This document shows, piece by piece, positions 63,769 to 64,000 of a DNA stretch of 64,000 nucleotides. This DNA comes from Paraburkholderia fungorum (GTDB lineage: Bacteria; Pseudomonadota; Gammaproteobacteria; Burkholderiales; Burkholderiaceae), in contig NZ_FNKP01000001.1 in NCBI RefSeq assembly GCF_900099835.1, positions 3,038,001-3,102,000 on the forward strand, written 5' to 3'. The first letter of the stretch is position 1, and each line of letters opens with the position of its first letter. A program made the position numbers and the translations under genes. The notes under the pieces were generated by a model. That model was not told the origin of the DNA. It did no database searches and saw only the letters and a program-made list of their open reading frames with translations.

Positions 63769-64000
63769 TCAGCGGTAAATCGCCGTCTCAGGTGTTTCGC
63801 CGAGCCGCGCGAAGCCGCGATACATGCCTTCGGTGTTGAACGGCAACGTGACGTTGCCCTGCGCGTCGACGGCGATCAGACCGCCGCGTCCGTCGATTTT
63901 CGGCAGCCGGTTCATCACCACATCATGCGCGGCGTCCTGCAACGGCACCTGGCGATACGCCATCTGCGCGGCGACGTCGTACGCGGCGACCATGCGCATG
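63769..64000 (-). CDS. iaaA: Isoaspartyl peptidase/L-asparaginase (IaaA-like), C-terminal fragment
   Basis: Only the last 76 codons are inside the window. They read [24 protein letters not shown], then [31 protein letters not shown] (pieces), the end of the beta subunit of plant-type isoaspartyl peptidases. The GG(L)IAVD and PFNT-GM residues that line the active site are present; the nucleophile Thr is off the right edge. IaaA cleaves beta-aspartyl dipeptides and in E. coli it precedes gsiABCD, exactly as here. It is the most upstream visible gene of the unit. Confidence 0.88.
   Translation of the reverse strand, partial: MRMVAAYDVAAQMAYRQVPLQDAAHDVVMNRLPKIDGRGGLIAVDAQGNVTLPFNTEGMYRGFARLGETPETAIYR

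Overview
The window looks like a chromosomal segment of a GC-rich betaproteobacterium of the Burkholderia/Paraburkholderia group. The reasons are the overall base composition, an OmpC-type Burkholderia porin, an aryl-polyene-type ketosynthase at the left edge, and the neighbourhoods yicC-gmk-rpoZ-spoT, rph-rdgB-hemW and ribBA-ribH-nusB. Most of it is a housekeeping core with a few accessory pockets. This assignment rests on protein reading only; no database search was possible.

Left part (1-14900): the end of an aryl-polyene-like lipid cluster, a DUF4136 lipoprotein, pepN, fbp, tRNA-Thr, a secreted chorismate mutase and a DEDDh/GIY-YIG fusion nuclease. An AT-rich pocket (about 9990-11730) follows. 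It holds a decayed cold-shock gene, an orphan 82-residue ORF and a compact predicted small RNA, and it ends at a porin gene. Then come a solitary DUF4096 transposase-like gene, greB, two identical tRNA-Arg genes and a NinX-like gene.

Middle (15000-35600): a stringent-response block on the minus strand (yicC, gmk, rpoZ, spoT) faces rph-rdgB-hemW and tRNA-Ser. After a small secreted repeat protein, a RidA protein and a Bcr/CflA exporter there is a pentanucleotide tandem repeat between the exporter and a divergent EVE-domain gene. hemL, ribD and ribE follow. An AtoE-type transporter separates them from ribBA (with a degenerate GTP cyclohydrolase II half), ribH and nusB, and an aminotransferase comes next.

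Right part (35600-64000): a lytic transglycosylase, a structured leader, ubiD, a LysE exporter, a dehydratase, small secreted or basic proteins, a DUF2520 protein, EthD, YggT, tRNA-Gly, trmB, uppP, a DUF1439 lipoprotein, a YkgJ protein, hemN, tRNA-Leu, a GT87-like membrane protein, an amino-acid permease, an alpha/beta hydrolase and poxB. The last 8 kb is one compact minus-strand unit: iaaA (partial), gsiA, gsiB, gsiC, gsiD, a P1 (DmpA-type) peptidase and an M55 (DppA-type) peptidase. It combines a peptide/glutathione-type importer with three hydrolases that each act on an unusual peptide bond. I consider it the most coherent candidate system here.

Three small genes were found by reading (7689-7838, 41753-41914, and the csp pseudogene at 10283-10529), together with one well-formed small-RNA candidate (11237-11319). 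Starts were moved inward wherever a ribosome binding site supported it.
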